A stretch of 6,012 bases of DNA from a bacterium (GTDB lineage: Bacteria; BMS3Abin14): NCBI GenBank assembly GCA_022865845.1, contig JALHUC010000209.1, positions 1 through 6,012 on the forward strand. The letters are read 5' to 3'. The position numbers were made by a program, and so were the translations under genes. The notes under the pieces are model-generated. The model was given only the letters and a program-made list of their open reading frames with translations. It was not told the DNA's origin and did no database searches. This document shows, one piece after another, positions 1-5,246 of the stretch (the stretch's first letter is position 1; each line of letters opens with the position of its first letter).

Positions 1-410
1 ATCCACATGGGGGGTCCCCACAGGGATTCGGAGTGCTCGTTGATCTTGACCGCGTCCCACCACATGGGCCAGGCGTACCAGGCCAGGATCCCGACCAACA
101 GGCACGACAGGACGGATACGACGATCATTGCGATAGCCCTGGCACGAGGTGAGAGATACATAAGAACGAGATCGACATTGAGATGCTGTTCGTTCTTCTG
201 GACGAAGGGGGCCCCTACAAATACCGCGAAGATGAGCAGATACACGGAAGCCTCGATCTGCCAGATTGTGGAGATCCCCAGGATCTTACGGACCAGGACC
301 CCCTCGGTAACGATAAAGGCGGCGGCAACGATACTCGCTGCCGCCACCCATCCGGTAACCGTACTCAACCCGTTGATGATGCTTACCAGTACTGTGGTGA
401 CCTGTTTCAT
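1..410 (-). CDS. dctQ: TRAP transporter small permease DctQ, partial (C-terminus beyond left edge)
   Basis: This is the small membrane subunit of a tripartite ATP-independent periplasmic (TRAP) transporter, which works with the large permease DctM and the binding protein DctP to import carboxylate-type solutes by ion symport. I translated it from the ATG at 410 on the minus strand; 136 codons are visible with no stop, and the family is usually about 160-180 residues, so roughly 30 may be missing. Visible hydrophobic segments lie at about residues 14-38, 52-70 and 90-114. The loop after the second segment contains QKNEQHLNVD (71-80), matching the DctQ hallmark of a basic/polar stretch followed by His and Val-Asp. 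It starts 6 nt after the dctP stop, so the two form one operon; its ribosome site (AGAGAA just upstream) is weak, which suits translational coupling. The dctM gene is expected beyond the left edge. Confidence 0.9.
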   Translation of the reverse strand, partial: MKQVTTVLVSIINGLSTVTGWVAAASIVAAAFIVTEGVLVRKILGISTIWQIEASVYLLIFAVFVGAPFVQKNEQHLNVDLVLMYLSPRARAIAMIVVSVLSCLLVGILAWYAWPMWWDAVKINEHSESLWGPPMW

Positions 411-416
411 GTTTCT

Positions 417-1439
417 CTATTTCATGGCGTCCAGGGCCATATCCAGCAGTTCCTGCCCGCCATCCACAGTGTTGGCGAATTCCTTCCAGGCCGTCTCCTT
501 GGCATAGGCGAGCCACTTGTCGAATTCGTCCTTGGTCATGTAGTGGAGTTCGACGCCGGCCTTGGTGTACTCCGTGATCAGCTTATCGGTAAGGTTCTTG
601 AAGTTTTCCGGGATCCAGGTCTCGTGCATATATTCTTCTACTTCCTGGAAGGCCTTCTGCTGCGATGGGGTGAGCCGATCCCAGGTCTTCTTGGACATGA
701 TGAGGTTCTCGGACATGAACCAGATGGAGTAGTCCCTTGGAACGTTGAGGTACTTGAGGACCTCATAGAGCCTGAAGGAAACGAAAGAGGCCGTGGAGGT
801 CAGCATGGTGTCCAGAACCCCTGTGGAGAGCGCGTGATACGTTTCCGAGGATGGCATGCTGGTAATGGACGCTCCCGCCTTCCCCAACATGAACTCGAAC
901 TTCTTGCCTGCCGCCCTCAGTTTCGTTCCTTCCACGTCCGCCGGAAGCTTGACCTGCCTGACCTTGCTGCCTACCCCGCCGTCGAACCAGGCCCAAAGGA
1001 CGTTCCTCACGCCGTTTTCCAACAACAGGCCCTCGACTTTTTTGCCGATGGGCTTGTTTCTCCAGTCGGACCCTTGCTTGATGCTGGCAACGGTGCACGG
1101 CATGAGGGTGATGGAGAGCTGGGGGACCTTTCCGGAGGCGTAATCAAGGGGATACACGGCCAGATCGAGGGCCCCCTTCTGCAGGGCGTCCCACTGCGTA
1201 TTCGCCTTGAACAGGGATTGGGCGGGATAGACACGAAACTCGATCTCTCCATTCGTCTTTTCTGTGACCATTTTCCCGAAAACTTTGGCCATTTCGTCCC
1301 TGACGTCGCCGGCCGCGAACTGGTGGGATACCTTAAGAACAAGCGGCGCGGCATCCGCCCTGTTCGCCGGCATGATAAAGACACTTGTTAGGAAAAACAC
1401 CATCGTCAGGAAAACCAGCGTTTTTGCACACTTTTTCAT
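417..1439 (-). CDS. dctP: TRAP transporter solute-binding protein DctP
   Basis: This 340-residue periplasmic binding protein captures the substrate and delivers it to the DctQM permease. Residues 1-30 are a Sec signal peptide (MKK, hydrophobic core, likely cut after ADA). The mature part has family landmarks: an early VSHQF segment (37-41), DALQKGALDLAVYP (84-97), GTKLRAAGKK (171-180), whose Arg175 aligns with the family's carboxylate-binding arginine, and SSETYHALSTGVLDT (197-211), which matches the conserved 'E-Y-AL-G-D' stretch. The substrate cannot be read from sequence. The frame is open further upstream to 1595, but 1439 is chosen because GGGAGG lies 5 nt before it, the signal peptide begins there, and a good promoter lies inside the upstream extension. 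Length is normal for DctP. It is the first gene of the operon, with dctQ following after 6 nt. Confidence 0.95.
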   Translation of the reverse strand: MKKCAKTLVFLTMVFFLTSVFIMPANRADAAPLVLKVSHQFAAGDVRDEMAKVFGKMVTEKTNGEIEFRVYPAQSLFKANTQWDALQKGALDLAVYPLDYASGKVPQLSITLMPCTVASIKQGSDWRNKPIGKKVEGLLLENGVRNVLWAWFDGGVGSKVRQVKLPADVEGTKLRAAGKKFEFMLGKAGASITSMPSSETYHALSTGVLDTMLTSTASFVSFRLYEVLKYLNVPRDYSIWFMSENLIMSKKTWDRLTPSQQKAFQEVEEYMHETWIPENFKNLTDKLITEYTKAGVELHYMTKDEFDKWLAYAKETAWKEFANTVDGGQELLDMALDAMK

Positions 1440-1444
1440 TTCTA

Positions 1445-1450
1445 CCTCCC
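1445..1450 (-). promoter_or_regulatory. Ribosome binding site of dctP
   Basis: GGGAGG on the minus strand with a 5-nt spacer (TAGAA) to the ATG at 1439. It fixes the dctP start against longer in-frame alternatives upstream. Confidence 0.85.
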
Positions 1451-1475
1451 TTGTAAATGGCACATACATATCCAG

Positions 1476-1493
1476 GCGGGTGAAATACCCCGC
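1476..1493 (-). other. Small hairpin in the dctP leader
   Basis: GCGGG (1476-1480) pairs with CCCGC (1489-1493) around an 8-nt loop, within the inferred 5' untranslated region of dctP. The stem is only 5 bp and is not followed by a T-run, so it is not a terminator. It may be chance. Confidence 0.3.
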
Positions 1494-1581
1494 TCGATCA
1501 TCACAGATAAACGCAGGTTGAGGTATTACTTGACACCTCGGCTTCCCCCCGCCGGAAAAACCAAAACATGAACCAACGGGG

Positions 1582-1610
1582 ATTATAAATAACAAACACT
1601 GTTATGACAA
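1582..1610 (-). promoter_or_regulatory. Sigma70-type promoter of the TRAP (dctPQ) operon
   Basis: On the minus strand there is a -35 box TTGTCA (1605-1610, 5 of 6 to consensus), a spacer of exactly 17 nt, and a perfect -10 box TATAAT (1582-1587). Transcription would start near 1575, giving a leader of about 135 nt before dctP. I found no -24/-12 (sigma54) promoter pattern here, although sigma54 control is common for dicarboxylate transporters in some proteobacteria. Confidence 0.75.
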
Positions 1611-1648
1611 TCAAAACCCGACAAACCACATGAAAAAGCTGTGAACAA

Positions 1649-1688
1649 TGTATCAATCTGAATTCAGTGATACACTAGCGTATTGATA
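1649..1688. promoter_or_regulatory. Candidate operator: nested inverted repeats upstream of the dctPQ promoter
   Basis: TGTATCA (1649-1655) is mirrored by TGATACA (1668-1674), enclosing the 10-bp perfect palindrome CTGAATTCAG (1658-1667); together they form a 12-bp dyad with a 2-nt offset (AT). A third half-site, ATTGATA (1682-1688), is the reverse complement of TATCAAT (1651-1657). The three TATCA-type half-sites lie about 75-110 nt upstream of the inferred transcription start, a position suited to an activator or upstream repressor site. No regulator gene is in the window, so the binding protein is unknown. Confidence 0.5.
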
Positions 1689-1700
1689 AAGTACTATTTG

Positions 1701-1713
1701 AGAACACTGTTCT
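1701..1713. promoter_or_regulatory. Short perfect inverted repeat AGAAC-ACT-GTTCT
   Basis: Five-bp perfect arms with a 3-nt centre, located upstream of the TATCA half-site cluster. It could be another regulator site for the TRAP promoter. The arms are short enough to arise by chance. Confidence 0.3.
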
Positions 1714-1860
1714 GGAAACCAGGATGTCGAGAAGGGGATAGGAGTAGAAGTAATATAGTGATCGGTGATCGGTGAAATCTGGAATAGCGCATAGGGAAGG
1801 GATAGGCAGTACGGGGTGCGGGAAATCCAGAAGTCAGGAGCCTGAATCCAATAGCCAGAA

Positions 1861-1905
1861 GGGATTGCCGCGTCACTCGTCCTTCTCGGCGCTCCTCGCA
1901 ATGAC
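1861..1905 (-). repeat. Candidate dispersed intergenic repeat ('CATTGCGAGGAGC...GCAATCC' type)
   Basis: Read on the minus strand, the element begins GTCATTGCGAGGAGC and ends GCGGCAATCCC. Its ends carry ATTGC/GCAAT as a 5-bp inverted pair. From memory, this layout (CATTGCGAGGAGC, a variable GC-rich middle, GCAATC) occurs as a multicopy short intergenic repeat in a number of environmental bacterial genomes. There is only one copy in this window, so its repetitive nature cannot be shown here. It has no coding potential of its own. Confidence 0.5.
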
Positions 1906-2029
1906 AAACGGTTTAGCTAGACACCAGCTTGCCACACCGTAGCTGCAAGCGAAGGCAGGACACTAGACCCCAGGCACGGCCTTTTCCCCTCTGTGACCGG
2001 GACGATTGCTGCTCTTACTGTTCTTGCAT

Positions 2030-2066
2030 AAAAAAAGCCCCGCCGGCATTCGCCGGCGGGGCTTTT
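2030..2066 (-). terminator. Rho-independent terminator of the cold-shock gene
   Basis: GCCCCGCCGGC (2037-2047) and GCCGGCGGGGC (2052-2062) form a perfect 11-bp GC-rich stem with a 4-nt loop, extended by A-T pairs to about 2033-2066. On the minus strand it is followed by seven Ts (2036-2030). It sits 23 nt beyond the cold-shock stop codon. The plus-strand side also ends in TTTT, so it may work weakly in both directions. Confidence 0.93.
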
Positions 2067-2088
2067 GGTGGTCTCTTAGCGAAGCTGC

Positions 2089-2289
2089 TTACAGAGCCGA
2101 GACGCTGCTGGCCTGGGGGCCCTTGGGACCATCAGTAACCTCAAAGGTCACTCTCTGACCCTCTTCGAGGGTTTTGAAACCGTCGCCCGAGATAGCCGAG
2201 AAGTGCACGAATACGTCGGGACCCTCAGTCTGCTCGATGAATCCGAAACCTTTTGAATCGCTGAACCACTTTACTGTTCCTTCTGCCAT
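2089..2289 (-). CDS. csp: Cold-shock domain protein (CspA family)
   Basis: A 66-residue single cold-shock domain protein, the normal length for bacterial Csp. It would be a cytoplasmic OB-fold protein that binds single-stranded RNA/DNA and melts mRNA structure. It begins [18 protein letters not shown]; the RNP1 motif KGFGFI is at 13-18 and RNP2 DVFVHF at 25-30, with the aromatic residues W8, F9, F15, F17, F27 and F30 in place. The C-terminal GPKGPQA segment (63-69 in longer paralogues, here about 54-60) is also typical. The frame is open upstream to 2391, but the ATG at 2289 is chosen for homology and for AAGGAG 7 nt before it. It is monocistronic, with its own terminator 23 nt downstream and a structured leader upstream. 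Whether it is cold-induced or constitutive cannot be read from the protein. Confidence 0.96.
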   Translation of the reverse strand: MAEGTVKWFSDSKGFGFIEQTEGPDVFVHFSAISGDGFKTLEEGQRVTFEVTDGPKGPQASSVSAL

Positions 2290-2296
2290 TTTTCTA

Positions 2297-2302
2297 CTCC
2301 TT
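2297..2302 (-). promoter_or_regulatory. Ribosome binding site of csp
   Basis: AAGGAG on the minus strand, 7 nt from the ATG at 2289. It supports the 66-residue start over the longer open frame. Confidence 0.85.
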
Positions 2303-2337
2303 GTGTTCTTTTGTAGTCCTTCGGAACAGCCCAGCAA

Positions 2338-2380
2338 GGTCCTGCGAAACAAACGGTCCTGGACGTAAAACCCAGGACCG
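2338..2380 (-). promoter_or_regulatory. Structured csp 5' leader: hairpin with an alternative pairing partner
   Basis: CGGTCCTGG (2354-2362) and CCAGGACCG (2372-2380) form a perfect 9-bp stem around a 9-nt loop; its 3' end in the transcript lies 64 nt before the csp start codon. A second copy of GGTCCTG at 2338-2344 could pair with the same arm (CAGGACC within 2372-2379), so two mutually exclusive hairpins are possible. Long, refoldable leaders are known to control cspA-type mRNAs. Alternatively, the stem followed by TTTGTTT could be a weak terminator for transcripts arriving from the methyltransferase gene. I could not identify a clear csp promoter between about 2381 and 2470. Confidence 0.5.
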
Positions 2381-2427
2381 ATGATCATCATCCTTCAAGC
2401 TTTTCCGTACTTACTACAAAAACAATT

Positions 2428-2450
2428 AATTTGCCCGTGGGGAAATTCCC
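2428..2450. promoter_or_regulatory. Imperfect inverted repeat upstream of csp
   Basis: AATTTGCCC (2428-2436) and GGGGAAATT (2439-2447) are 9-nt arms with one mismatch and a 2-nt centre. An overlapping perfect palindrome, GGGAA-A-TTCCC, is at 2440-2450. It lies where a csp promoter or operator would be expected. Function is inferred from position only. Confidence 0.35.
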
Positions 2451-2502
2451 ATAAGCAACCGCATCCATACGCCTAAATCAAACTAAATGCAAGGGAAAAA
2501 AA

Positions 2503-2574
2503 CCAGAGTCCCAGACCTAGTCTTGGTCCTGGAAAGAACTTACCAGGCACCAGGTCCAGGTCAAGGACCAGGTC
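2503..2574. repeat. Degenerate CCAGG/GGTCC word array at the 3' end of the methyltransferase gene
   Basis: The stretch is built from variants of CCAGG, AGGTC and GGTCCTGG: ACCAGGC (2542-2548) and ACCAGGT (2549-2555) are adjacent heptamers, followed by CCAGGTC (2556-2562) and GGACCAGGTC (2565-2574). TGGTCCT (2524-2530) and AGGACCA (2564-2570) can pair, and seven As at 2496-2502 would give a T-run on the minus strand, so the array may also serve as a poor terminator. It overlaps the last codons of the methyltransferase gene. The word GGTCCTGG recurs in the csp leader hairpin. Confidence 0.55.
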
Positions 2575-3193
2575 TTGTTATCCGCTTCCACGGAAAGAAC
2601 ATGGGCACTCTTTTCTGATAATTCCGGTATTCTTCCCCGAACTCCGCAACAAGCTTTCTTTCCTCCAGGACCGTCCCGACGAACAGGTATGAAGTGAGGA
2701 CAGCGTTGGTGACCAAAACCGGTATGTTCAGAGGTCTGGCCCAGATTATGAGTATAGCCGCTGTGTACCAGGGGTGTCGGATCACCCCCAGTATACCGGA
2801 GGTATCAATCCCGCCAGTCTCAGTGAGGCCCTTTCTTGATTCGTTCTCCCTCACCTGGCGGACACCCAGAAATTGCCATAGGTCATAGTGCTTACCACCC
2901 GTATAAAAAAGGGCTATGGCACCCATGGCAAGGAACAGCTGAACCGGACGCCACGCCCCGGACCAGGAGAAGAAAGGATCACCACGAAGGGAATTGGAAT
3001 AGATCAAAACAGGGACCAGGGTCACGATGGAGACCAGGTTGAAAAATACCCTGTAAAAGCGATAACGGTCCCCGTACCTCTCTTTAAGACGCGAAACCAC
3101 AACCCGGGATATAAGGAGGCTGTGGATAGCGCACCAAATGGTCCATAAAAGGGCGAGATAGATATATTCCAGATTCAAGATTCCAGATTTCAA
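2561..3193 (-). CDS. Integral-membrane methyltransferase, isoprenylcysteine/phospholipid methyltransferase (ICMT/PEMT) family
   Basis: A 210-residue multi-span membrane protein. Hydrophobic segments lie at about 8-28, 47-66, 83-98 and 142-175. The C-terminal half carries the ICMT/PEMT signature: GVIRHPWYT (136-144), then EERKL (177-181), then FGEEYRNYQKRVPMFFP (185-201), which in the family forms the S-adenosylmethionine-binding region. The substrate is unknown; bacterial members are rarely characterised and could methylate a lipid or small thiol/carboxyl group. There is no in-frame ATG near the start. TTG at 3193 gives the full frame, with only GGA as a ribosome site; TTG at 3178 is an equally plausible start that would shorten the protein by 5 residues. 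Both candidates sit inside a short repeat, and the stop codon sits in another. It is 128 nt downstream of the dioxygenase gene on the same strand, so co-transcription is possible. Confidence 0.82.
   Translation of the reverse strand: MKSGILNLEYIYLALLWTIWCAIHSLLISRVVVSRLKERYGDRYRFYRVFFNLVSIVTLVPVLIYSNSLRGDPFFSWSGAWRPVQLFLAMGAIALFYTGGKHYDLWQFLGVRQVRENESRKGLTETGGIDTSGILGVIRHPWYTAAILIIWARPLNIPVLVTNAVLTSYLFVGTVLEERKLVAEFGEEYRNYQKRVPMFFPWKRITRPGP
3167..3190. repeat. ATTCCAGATT direct repeat spanning the methyltransferase start
   Basis: ATTCCAGATT occurs twice in close succession (3166-3175 and 3180-3189), separated by CAAG. The first coding residues of the methyltransferase (KSGILNLE) are translated from it. 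Similar words occur in the gap around 1820-1860 (AATCCAGAAG). Confidence 0.6.
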
Positions 3194-3321
3194 AGTGAAG
3201 TCCTGGTCGTTATCACATAATCTGAAGGAGGAATAGGGAAGGAGGAAGGAAGCATAAAACGTTAACCTTCGTCCACCATCTTTCTTCTTTCGTCATTCTG
3301 CCAAATTTCAATAACATGATC

Positions 3322-4113
3322 TCACCCGATCTTCAAACTGGTCATGGAGACGGAGCGCAGATCAATGGATTCATTATAATATTCCAACGGTTCCGACAAA
3401 TCCGAGGCGCCGAGGACGGTGAGCAGGGGCAGGTAGTGCTCAGGCGTAGGGATGGCCAGGCGCGAAGACGATGCAAGTGTTTCATAGGCAATGAGTTTTC
3501 TATTCTCCCGATCGCTTATGAGCTCTTTCAGGCTAGCATCGAACTCGACAGCCCAGTCATACGGGGGCGCACCTACGGTCATATCCATCTCAGACAGATT
3601 GTGGACCATGTTGCCGCTTCCCACGAGGAGCACACCCCCTTCCCGTAATGGAGCCAATTGACGGCCCAACTCATAGTGGAAAGGTGCAGGCATGGATGTA
3701 TCAAGACTGATCTGGAAAACCGGGATATCAGCCTCCGGATACATCCATTTGAGGACAGCCCAGGTACCATGATCCAGCCCCCTGTCTTCATCCGTATCCA
3801 CTGAGGCTATCTTTACAGAGCGGGCCGCTTCCAGAGCCCATTGTGGTGAACCCGGACAGGGATATAGCACCTCATAAAGCTCCCGGGGGAAACCCAGGAA
3901 ATCGTGGATCGTTTCAGGCCTTGGACTCGTGTTCACCCGCACGCCCCTGGTATACCAGTGGGCCGAGACGCATAGAACGGCCTCGGGTCGAGGGATACCA
4001 CGAACCATCTCCTCCCACCCCCTGGAGTATGGGTTGTTTGTGATAGCATTCATGGGGTTGCCGTGCCCCACGAAAAGGGTAGGCATGCGTATTGATGATT
4101 TTTCTCTATTCAC
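3322..4113 (-). CDS. ygiD: YgiD-like 4,5-DOPA-type extradiol dioxygenase (LigB / class III)
   Basis: A 263-residue cytoplasmic metalloenzyme of the LigB fold; family members open catecholic rings next to the hydroxyls with O2, and E. coli YgiD is described as acting on DOPA. From memory of E. coli YgiD, the similarity runs full length: SSIRMPTLFVGHGNPMN at the N-terminus, VSAHWYTRG (49-57), TIHDFLGFP (68-76), LDHGTW (113-118), MYPEADIPVFQ (124-134), GSGNMVHNL (165-173) and TPEHYLPLL (223-231). Histidines 17, 52, 171 and 226 fall at the family's metal-site positions; His115 is also conserved. The start is GTG at 4113, chosen because it reproduces the E. coli N-terminus. The ribosome site is weak, and ATG at 4086 is an alternative that drops nine residues. 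The true substrate is uncertain. Neighbouring genes encode a membrane methyltransferase and a secreted dienelactone hydrolase homologue. Confidence 0.92.
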   Translation of the reverse strand: MNREKSSIRMPTLFVGHGNPMNAITNNPYSRGWEEMVRGIPRPEAVLCVSAHWYTRGVRVNTSPRPETIHDFLGFPRELYEVLYPCPGSPQWALEAARSVKIASVDTDEDRGLDHGTWAVLKWMYPEADIPVFQISLDTSMPAPFHYELGRQLAPLREGGVLLVGSGNMVHNLSEMDMTVGAPPYDWAVEFDASLKELISDRENRKLIAYETLASSSRLAIPTPEHYLPLLTVLGASDLSEPLEYYNESIDLRSVSMTSLKIG

Positions 4114-4201
4114 AGTTCACTCTTAACTGATCCCAGACTGTTATTGCTCCAGGCTGCTGCACTTCAGTCATGTGCTCGAGATTTTGAGTTCCGGGTTGAA
4201 C

Positions 4202-4229
4202 TTCAAACATCAAACACCAAACCTCAAAC
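4202..4229. repeat. Tandem heptamer array, NYCAAAC x4
   Basis: Four consecutive 7-nt units are present: TTCAAAC (4202-4208), ATCAAAC (4209-4215), ACCAAAC (4216-4222) and CTCAAAC (4223-4229). The CAAAC core is invariant and only the first two bases vary. The array lies between the dioxygenase start and the hydrolase stop. No coding or terminator role is visible. Confidence 0.8.
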
Positions 4230-4236
4230 AATTTGT

Positions 4237-5040
4237 TCACAGTGTTTTCAGTATCCCCAGCCACCTCTTCCAGCTTTCGTCCATGGCCTTTTTATTGGCG
4301 TCCTTGGGGTTTTCCTCCTCGCCCAGTCTCATGAAAGCATGGCCGGCCCCATCGTAGGTGACAGGTTCGTAGGTCTTCCCGGCCTTTTTCATCTCATCGG
4401 CCGACACTGGGACGGTCTCGCCAACCCTGGCGTCGTCACCACCGTAAAAACCGAATACCGGAGCGCTTATCTTTCCATAATCCGCAGCCTCCTGGGGTCC
4501 CGTACCGTAAAATACAAAGGCCGCCTCAAGGGCTTTCCTGTTTGTGGCGTAACTGAAAGTCTGGGACCCTCCCCAGCAGAAACCTGCAACAGCAATTTTT
4601 CCGTTGGCTGCAGAAAGTCCCGTCACGTAATCTGCTACAGCGTCAAGATCGGCTGTTATCTGATCGGGGGGCAGCTTATAAAGCGCCTCTTTGGCGGCAT
4701 CGCTATCAGAAAAAGCACTTGTCCGGCCGCCGTCTGGACCCAGACCTGACAGCAGGTCCGGAGCAACGGCAATGTACCCGGCCGCCGCAATACGGTCAGC
4801 CACGCTGCGGACCCAGTCTGTAAGTCCCCTATTCTCGTGAATAATGACTACTGCCAGAGCTTTATCACTGACCTCAGGGTAAACGACAAATGTCTGGACT
4901 TCACGGTCGCCCTGCTTGACGGCCACCCACTCGTGATGTCTCGGGGATTTCTCCAGTATATCTATTGGCGTTGCCAAGGCCGCTACAGGGGCAGAAAATA
5001 CCAACGCAAGTAAAGCCAACAGGGACATTACTCTTATCAT
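4237..5040 (-). CDS. Secreted dienelactone hydrolase family protein
   Basis: A 267-residue alpha/beta hydrolase of the dienelactone hydrolase (DLH) family. Residues 1-23 are a Sec signal peptide (MIRVM, Leu/Ala-rich core, ALA cleavage site), so it should act in the periplasm. The catalytic triad is Cys155 in GFCWGG, Asp203 in GGDDARV and His234 in GHAF. The spacings Cys-Asp 48 and Asp-His 31 equal those of Pseudomonas DLH (C123, D171, H202). Glu69 in HENRG matches that enzyme's Glu36, and Arg238 (His+4) matches its substrate-binding Arg206. The real substrate is unknown; many DLH-family proteins are general ester or lactone hydrolases. The frame is open to 5157, but the ATG at 5040 is chosen for the signal peptide and for GGGAGGTG 5 nt before it. 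A promoter lies inside the rejected extension. Confidence 0.92.
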   Translation of the reverse strand: MIRVMSLLALLALVFSAPVAALATPIDILEKSPRHHEWVAVKQGDREVQTFVVYPEVSDKALAVVIIHENRGLTDWVRSVADRIAAAGYIAVAPDLLSGLGPDGGRTSAFSDSDAAKEALYKLPPDQITADLDAVADYVTGLSAANGKIAVAGFCWGGSQTFSYATNRKALEAAFVFYGTGPQEAADYGKISAPVFGFYGGDDARVGETVPVSADEMKKAGKTYEPVTYDGAGHAFMRLGEEENPKDANKKAMDESWKRWLGILKTL

Positions 5041-5045
5041 TGCTT

Positions 5046-5053
5046 CACCTCCC
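5046..5053 (-). promoter_or_regulatory. Ribosome binding site of the DLH-family gene
   Basis: GGGAGGTG on the minus strand with a 5-nt spacer (AAGCA) to the ATG at 5040. It decides the start against the longer open frame. Confidence 0.85.
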
Positions 5054-5129
5054 GCACCCTTTCCACTCAGTAACATAAAATCACCATGGCTAAGGGGCTC
5101 AAATAATTGCATTTCTGACTCATTTAGTA

Positions 5130-5157
5130 AAGATACAGCGTGAGACGGAGTTGTCAA
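5130..5157 (-). promoter_or_regulatory. Promoter of the DLH-family gene
   Basis: On the minus strand there is a perfect -35 box TTGACA (5152-5157), a 16-nt spacer, and the -10 box TATCTT (5130-5135, 4 of 6). The transcript would start near 5123, with a leader of roughly 80 nt. Confidence 0.65.
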
Positions 5158-5170
5158 GGTGAGATGAGCG

Positions 5171-5217
5171 AGTTTAGACAGTTCGTGGTCATTTTTCTGC
5201 TAAACTGTAAGTAAACT
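5171..5217. promoter_or_regulatory. Two-part inverted repeat in the divergent promoter region
   Basis: The left arm is AGTTTA-G-ACAGTT (5171-5183) and the right arm is AACTGT-AAG-TAAACT (5203-5217): two 6-bp blocks pair perfectly, with 1 nt and 3 nt between the blocks and 19 nt between the arms. Locally, AGTTTAG (5171-5177) also mirrors CTAAACT (5200-5206). It lies just upstream of the -35 box of the hydrolase gene and 30-76 nt upstream of the DUF302 start, so one regulator could control both genes. Alternatively, it forms a hairpin in the DUF302 leader. Confidence 0.5.
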
Positions 5218-5246
5218 CTCATAACGTACCGGTAAGAAGGGATTAT

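Larger units (their letters stand above)
1689..2029. other. Gene-free stretch between the dctPQ upstream region and the csp terminator
   Basis: No convincing gene is present. Open frames here (for example minus strand 1653-1907) have no family signature and run through repeats. The stretch holds a near-tandem heptamer (GTGATCG at 1758-1764 and 1765-1771, then GTGAAAT), two copies of CCAGAAG (1827-1833 and 1855-1861), a small palindrome TCAGG-AG-CCTGA (1834-1845), and the repeat-like element at 1861-1905. From 1906 to 2029 I see nothing identifiable: no tRNA-like cloverleaf, promoter or ORF with a ribosome site. Confidence 0.5.

Noticed and set aside
7..507. 166-residue open frame on the plus strand
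   Set aside because: It is antisense to dctQ and the 3' end of dctP; the minus strand shows typical DctQ membrane segments and motif.
183..1391. 402-residue open frame on the plus strand
   Set aside because: It is antisense to dctP across its whole length, has a low-complexity Gly/Pro/Arg/His-rich translation and no family motif, while the minus-strand frame is a clear DctP.
1440..1595. N-terminal extension of dctP
   Set aside because: It contains the promoter -10 box, would place a signal peptide inside the protein, and has no ribosome site comparable to the one before 1439.
1440..1640. Sigma54 promoter for the TRAP operon
   Set aside because: No TGGCAC-N5-TTGC pattern exists on the minus strand; TGGCAC at 1458 is on the plus strand and lacks the -12 element.
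1701..1713. LexA/SOS box
   Set aside because: The GAAC/GTTC half-sites are separated by 3 nt rather than the 4 nt of the Gram-positive-type box, and no SOS gene is adjacent.
1653..1907. 84-residue open frame on the minus strand
   Set aside because: It reads through the repeat-like element and word repeats, lacks a ribosome site and family features, and overlaps the putative operator.
1906..2029. Possible small RNA or tRNA
   Set aside because: No cloverleaf, T-loop motif or promoter is visible; AGCT-type short repeats here are too weak to support a structure.
2290..2391. Longer start for the cold-shock protein
   Set aside because: The extra residues come from the leader hairpin; Csp proteins begin with the M-x-x-G-x-VKWF pattern, and AAGGAG supports 2289.
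3224..3254. Purine-rich GAAGGAGG-type tract as a ribosome site
   Set aside because: The tract lies on the plus strand with no credible plus-strand gene following, and on the minus strand it is pyrimidine-rich; probably simple-sequence bias.
5041..5157. Longer start for the DLH-family hydrolase
   Set aside because: The extension covers the promoter, and a strong ribosome site plus signal peptide mark 5040.
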